Below are positions 59,744 through 64,000 of a stretch of DNA of 64,000 bases, piece by piece. The stretch spans positions 753,807,603-753,871,602 of the forward strand of contig CM060922.1 of the NCBI GenBank assembly GCA_030737875.1, read 5' to 3'. The notes under the pieces are model-generated. The model had not been told where the DNA came from, searched no databases, and worked only from the letters and a program-made list of their open reading frames with translations. Source of the DNA: Allium sativum. Lineage: Eukaryota; Streptophyta; Magnoliopsida; Asparagales; Amaryllidaceae. The position numbers and the translations under genes are program-made. Positions within the stretch are counted from its first letter, which is position 1, and every line of letters starts with the position of its first letter.

Positions 59744-60400
59744 TAAAACTTTTCATCCTCGAAAAGGAACGAAGCTGAAAGTTGTTTAACAAATCAACTC
59801 AACTTTCCTTATTTTCATTACGGCTTAAGTTCTTCAACTTTTCAGTTTCTAAGAACTTTTCAAAATTTTCAAAAATTTGGCTAACACCCTAAATTTTCGA
59901 AAAATTTCGCCATAACCTCCCCTGCACCGGGAGCTTCGGGAAATTTCAAATACCCTCCCATGGCCCTCACCAATCCAAAAAGAAACAGCCAAGCGGCTAG
60001 CCAATCGGCTCATAAAATCATCAAAAACCCAATAAATTTGTAAACACGTACCTATTTTGTCGGGCAAAAAATTTTATTCCTCTTCTCTAGCCTCCTTGCT
60101 ATGACCTGTTCAATGTAAGTACATGTATATGCATGCAAATGCGACAAATTTTCAATACAATTCACTATATGGTACAATTTGGCTAAATGGTTCAAATTTT
60201 AATTAATCAAACAATAATCAAACAACACAACCATCAATCAATTAGTTGATTATCTTTTCAATCACATAACTTTAATACATATCCCAAAATTAGATTTTTG
60301 ATGCCAAATCACAACAATAAGCCCTATCTAATTTTGGTTCTCACACCAGTCAATTGGAAATATATAAATATCACACCTTCGAAACTCGAACCCAAACGAC

Positions 60401-60419
60401 TGATGCCGTACAGTCATCA
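60401..60419 (-). other. Leader hairpin of XY
   Basis: On the minus strand arms TGATG and CATCA enclose actgtacgg, which contains the palindrome GTAC. It is weaker than the D and Z forms but at the homologous position, about 340 bases after the primer site. Confidence 0.5.
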
Positions 60420-60750
60420 ATAGTTTCATCTTCGGGCGACTAGAGTGTGATTCTATATCTATCCAGTATATTAAAACTTCGAATACCCGTGGATCAAACA
60501 TGTATGCAAAATCGATATATACTGGATTGTCCAAATTCAATACAAATAAATATTCAAATACATATAAAATGATTTAAATTTCAAAACAAAATTTGTTTTT
60601 ATTTTCAAAAATATACTCTTCACACTCGTTCTAGGATACTACTGATCCCATCTCTAACGACTCTTTCTCATTGGATATTACTAATCCAATCTCTGATGAA
60701 TTCTTTCGTTTGGTTCTAACGTGTCTTGTTATCGAGCTTTGTAAACCAAA

Positions 60751-60763
60751 GCTATGATACCAC
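60751..60763 (-). other. Element XY primer-binding site
   Basis: On the minus strand gtggtatcatagc contains tggtatcatagc, one mismatch from the canonical tRNA-Met site, and it directly follows the end of LTR Y. Confidence 0.82.
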
Positions 60764-63700
60764 TGTAAGGACCCGTAACTTCCCTGTGAACGAAAGAGCG
60801 GATACTTGGAGGACAAGACAGGTCGGAACGCAAGCAGAAGAACATTTCATTGTATATTACAACAATTTCATCAGATTACAAGAATATACAGAGTATGAAT
60901 AAATAAAATACATTCGATAAATATCAGAGATTACAATACATTACATAGCAGCGGAAAAATAATACAATATACAACTGAAGGAGATATACGAATACAGAGC
61001 TTTCCGGTTATCGTTCCAGCTGTAGATCAGGATCCTGTGAATATGAATCTGCAAAACCAAAACTACTAGCTGCCCGTGTCAAAATAAGGGCACCTAGAGT
61101 TTAGGTTGAAACAATAAACTCCAGGTCAGTCATGTGACTGATGTGAGAACTAAAACAGTTATTTAAAACTTTAATTTAAATCAGATATATCGAGGGACCA
61201 CGACTTATAACATGGAACGGGTTTCCTCCCAAGAATACCAGTGCATATAACAAAACAGCGTAATGCTTTTTGGAAAAATGAAGCTATTATAAGACCCAGG
61301 TCCTATCACACAATGCAACGCAAGCCAGGAGTTAGGGTTTTCCCTTATAATATACAAACATGCTTGGTACGTTTAAAACAAATCATTTGATACTATTATA
61401 AGTGCATAGTGTATAAAACAACTTCAAATCATAAGTATCAATCATAGACGACATGGGTACCATATATCATGTCGCCATACTAGGCTCTACAATCAAAACC
61501 GCAAAGTCACGTATTTGGAAATTGGATTTCCATCTGTGAACCAAGGCTAGGGATCGTCCTCTACCGGTTCGAGACAATCTAGCCCATGTCTCAGGAATAG
61601 CGGCAACTGCCCCATGGATCGTCAGGGTCGGTCCACCGATGTGGATTATTATGACTGAACACTATGTTTCCCCACCCTTTGGGGCGTAAATGAGCCATAT
61701 GACTCCATCGGCTCCATATAGTCACCGATATATCCGAGGCGCCTCACAACAGCAACAACCACACAGGTGAAAATAATATAAATGTCAGGGCTGGTAGGTC
61801 ACTGACACCACCCTAACTAGAAGGAAACGCATGCCCTCCCTGAGGTCCTCTCCCGTTTCTGGTTCACAACCGGGGTGTGAGGCTCGCGAATCAACGTTAC
61901 ACAAAGCTATGCCACATAAGCCATGCTTTGATCATCAACACAAGACTCTGCTTTTCAACAAAAGCCTTGGTCATTTGCCACTTAGGCATGCCACACAGGC
62001 ATGCCACACAGGCAATTCACTCCATGCGATTGACATCCATCAATATATAACCCCTGAGCTCGTACGTCTCAAAGAAGGGCGTTAAGCAAAAGAATAAATT
62101 CTCGCCGCCAAACATATATATATTTAATAGAAATCAATCACACAGAATAAAATCCAATGTCAGACGCACGGTCCATTTACAAGTTCGTTCTAGGTCTGAA
62201 CGAAACCGGAGGCACCTTGTACCTCGCATGTCCATCGATCTCCAAGTACGTCTGGACGATCACCAACTGATTCCCTCCTCTTGGGTGTACAGCCCAATCA
62301 AGATCATCAGTAATCACCTAAACGATGTGAAGACCTCCGGTATTCGACCACCGTCTTCATCCTCGACACCACGTCGAATCAGTTATTCAGAATGGAATAA
62401 ACCCGGTCTTTCTGAATAACTCGCGTATATAATAAACAAGTGTTACACAAACACAACATACACCTCATTCCAATTCAGAATATTCTTTTGTTCAAATATT
62501 CTTATACTTTGGGAAAGGTTTCCATTAATTTTATCAAAGATAAATTCTTTAAATTTATTCTTTAATCTTCTTTTGAATATCAATTCAAACTAGTCGGGAT
62601 TAGCGAACCACACCGAAGTAATCATTTATTTTATTTCCCAATCCAAACTTATTCATCCATGAAGTAAAACTGGTCACACTTCATACCTAACACCACGGTG
62701 TTATTGATAAATTCAATTACCATTTCACGTTCAAATCTAATTAAAGATTTAACTATCGCCTGGAGCAAAACTGGTGATACCCCATTCTCGATCACTTCAA
62801 TCTAATTAAAGATTCATTAAAACTCCACTTAGTTTTAATCTTCCCAAAAATCAATATCCTGTCTTTAACTGGGTTAAAGAACCAATGTCCTTTAAAACAT
62901 GGTTCACTATAAACCCAAAATCACATTCCATTCTAATTCAATTATTGAAACTTCTGGTTACTTTTAAAACCCTTTCAAATCCAGTTTATTTATTTTAAAA
63001 ATAAATAAATTATTATTCTAGTCCAAAACTAGTTCATTTCGATAAAAACTATTTTTGTCTTTTAAAATTTGGAATTTTTCATCTCAATTCTTCAAAAATC
63101 ATTTGTTATGATTTTACACAAATTATTACTATTTTTAATAATTTTATCAAGGCCCGTACAGTCAAATTCCATCAACGGCCATCGAACTGCACTTATAGCG
63201 ACCTTCTCCAACTTTGATTTGGACATAATTCCAAATCCAACAGTTAGATTTCAAATCTCTAATATTCGTTAGAAAGCTCTTTTCGATACGAACCCAACGG
63301 TTCTGGTTTTAGGAGAATCCGACGGTCGGAGCTCCCATAATATCCGTTCGAAGTCAATGGTCGAAATTAGCGAACTGCCGCAGCGCGGCGTGTTCTATTC
63401 AGGCCATTTAATATATATAATTTATATATTATACATACTTCGTCGATTTCCTTTTAAAACGTATTTTATAAATCGTTTTAAATTCGTTTTCGAAACAATT
63501 TCAACTTCATATTCAATTTCTAGTCAAAATTGAATATTTCATATCATTAATCTATAAATGATAATATATTCAAAACGTTATATTTCGAAATCACTTCCTT
63601 TCTTATATTCATTATAATAATGAATAAAATCGATATAAATATCGTTCACGTCAAAATGGCGTCAATCTAATCAACACGGCTTTTATTCAACACATGAATG

Positions 63701-64000
63701 TTTATTCTATTCAACACATGAATATTTATTCTATTCAACACATGAATATTTATTTTATTCAACACATGAATTTTTATTCTATTCAACACATGAATTTATT
63801 TCTATTCAACACATGAATTTTTATTTCTATTCAACACATGAATTTATTTCTATTCAACACATGAATTTTCTTCTATTCAACACATGAATTTATTTTCTAT
63901 TCAACACATGAATTTATTTTATTCAACACACGAATTTTTATTCTATAATACTCCTTATTTTCCAAATTGGAATGAGGCCCAATCAATTACCATATAACGT
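60764..64000 (-). repeat. Element XY 5' LTR (Y), partial
   Basis: It begins on the + strand with tgtaaggacccg and runs off the window. It matches LTR X (38866-39904, then 56387 to about 58020) with moderate divergence. It preserves the unoccupied ABC target near 61795. From about 63450 it departs from X and holds its own tandem repeat. Confidence 0.82.
63685..63945. repeat. 22-25-bp tandem repeat with a small inverted core in LTR Y
   Basis: Eleven units of the type attcaacacatgaatttatt run from about 63685 to 63937. Each contains ATTCA-acaca-TGAAT, a 5-bp inverted repeat with a 5-nt loop. The last unit has cgaat in place of tgaat. The spacers vary in length as runs of T. Confidence 0.88.

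Larger units (their letters stand above)
59732..60763 (-). other. Element XY internal region, non-coding
   Basis: 1032 bp with no retroelement protein in any frame. It is homologous to the Z internal region, sharing tattcgaagt, tagaatc.cactctagtcgc and ccaattgactggtgtg. It contains the leader hairpin at 60401-60419. Confidence 0.75.
38866..64000 (-). mobile_element. Element XY: non-autonomous long-LTR retrotransposon, continues past the window
   Basis: On the minus strand it reads: 5' LTR Y (from beyond 64000 to 60764), primer site, 1.03-kb internal region (60763-59732), PPT, then 3' LTR X (59731-56382 plus 39904-38866). LTR X is split by element ABC. The element is related to Z in LTR, leader and PPT. 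It encodes nothing recognisable. The flanking tcatt at 38861-38865 would be its target duplication, but the other end is outside the window. Confidence 0.75.

Overview
This window is intergenic DNA of a flowering plant with a large, repeat-rich genome. No host gene, rRNA or tRNA gene was recognised. Essentially all of it can be assigned to LTR retrotransposons inserted into one another. The evidence is long direct repeats that begin TG and end CA, primer-binding sites matching the 3' end of initiator tRNA-Met, polypurine tracts, 5-bp target duplications, and decayed Gag-Pol reading frames of Ty3/Gypsy chromovirus type. The species cannot be told from the sequence.

Layout, oldest host first. 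Bases 1-2034 are an old LTR fragment related to element D. Element Z (+ strand, non-autonomous, 4.9-kb LTR) starts at 2035 and runs to about 23273. Element D (+, 7018-20367) sits inside Z's short internal region; its two LTRs of about 6.0 kb flank only 1.3 kb of non-coding internal DNA, and its 5-bp duplication (ataac) is intact. Element S (- strand, Copia/Sirevirus-like) interrupts Z's 3' LTR at about 23274 and runs to 38865. Inside S lies element E (+, 25545-36719), a decayed Ty3/Gypsy chromovirus with 3.05-kb LTRs and target duplication gcaca. Element XY (-, non-autonomous, related to Z) begins at 38866 inside the gag remnant of S and leaves the window at its right edge. Its 3' LTR is split by element ABC (-, 39905-56381), a tandem LTR-internal-LTR-internal-LTR chromovirus array.

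The coding material is retroelement protein only. E has gag plus a broken pol with protease, reverse transcriptase, RNase H, integrase and chromodomain. ABC has two differently broken gag-pol copies. S has a gag C-terminus, a broken gene resembling the putative plant transposon protein family (Pfam PF20167, from memory), and a short open frame. Z, D and XY encode nothing recognisable and would depend on proteins from autonomous Gypsy elements; the PPT-proximal text they share with E and ABC fits that.

The most interesting signals are cis-structures. (1) A 36-bp dyad with 12-12-12 geometry occurs three times in S, each time upstream of a TATA-like site or an ORF. (2) An array of short hairpins at about 28-bp spacing in the D LTR has arms that change in a compensating way. 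(3) A hairpin with a palindromic apex lies at the homologous leader position of D, Z and XY, like a retroviral dimerisation signal. (4) The tandem ABC array carries no shared disabling mutation among those checked. All coordinates and comparisons were made by eye; no alignment or database search was run.
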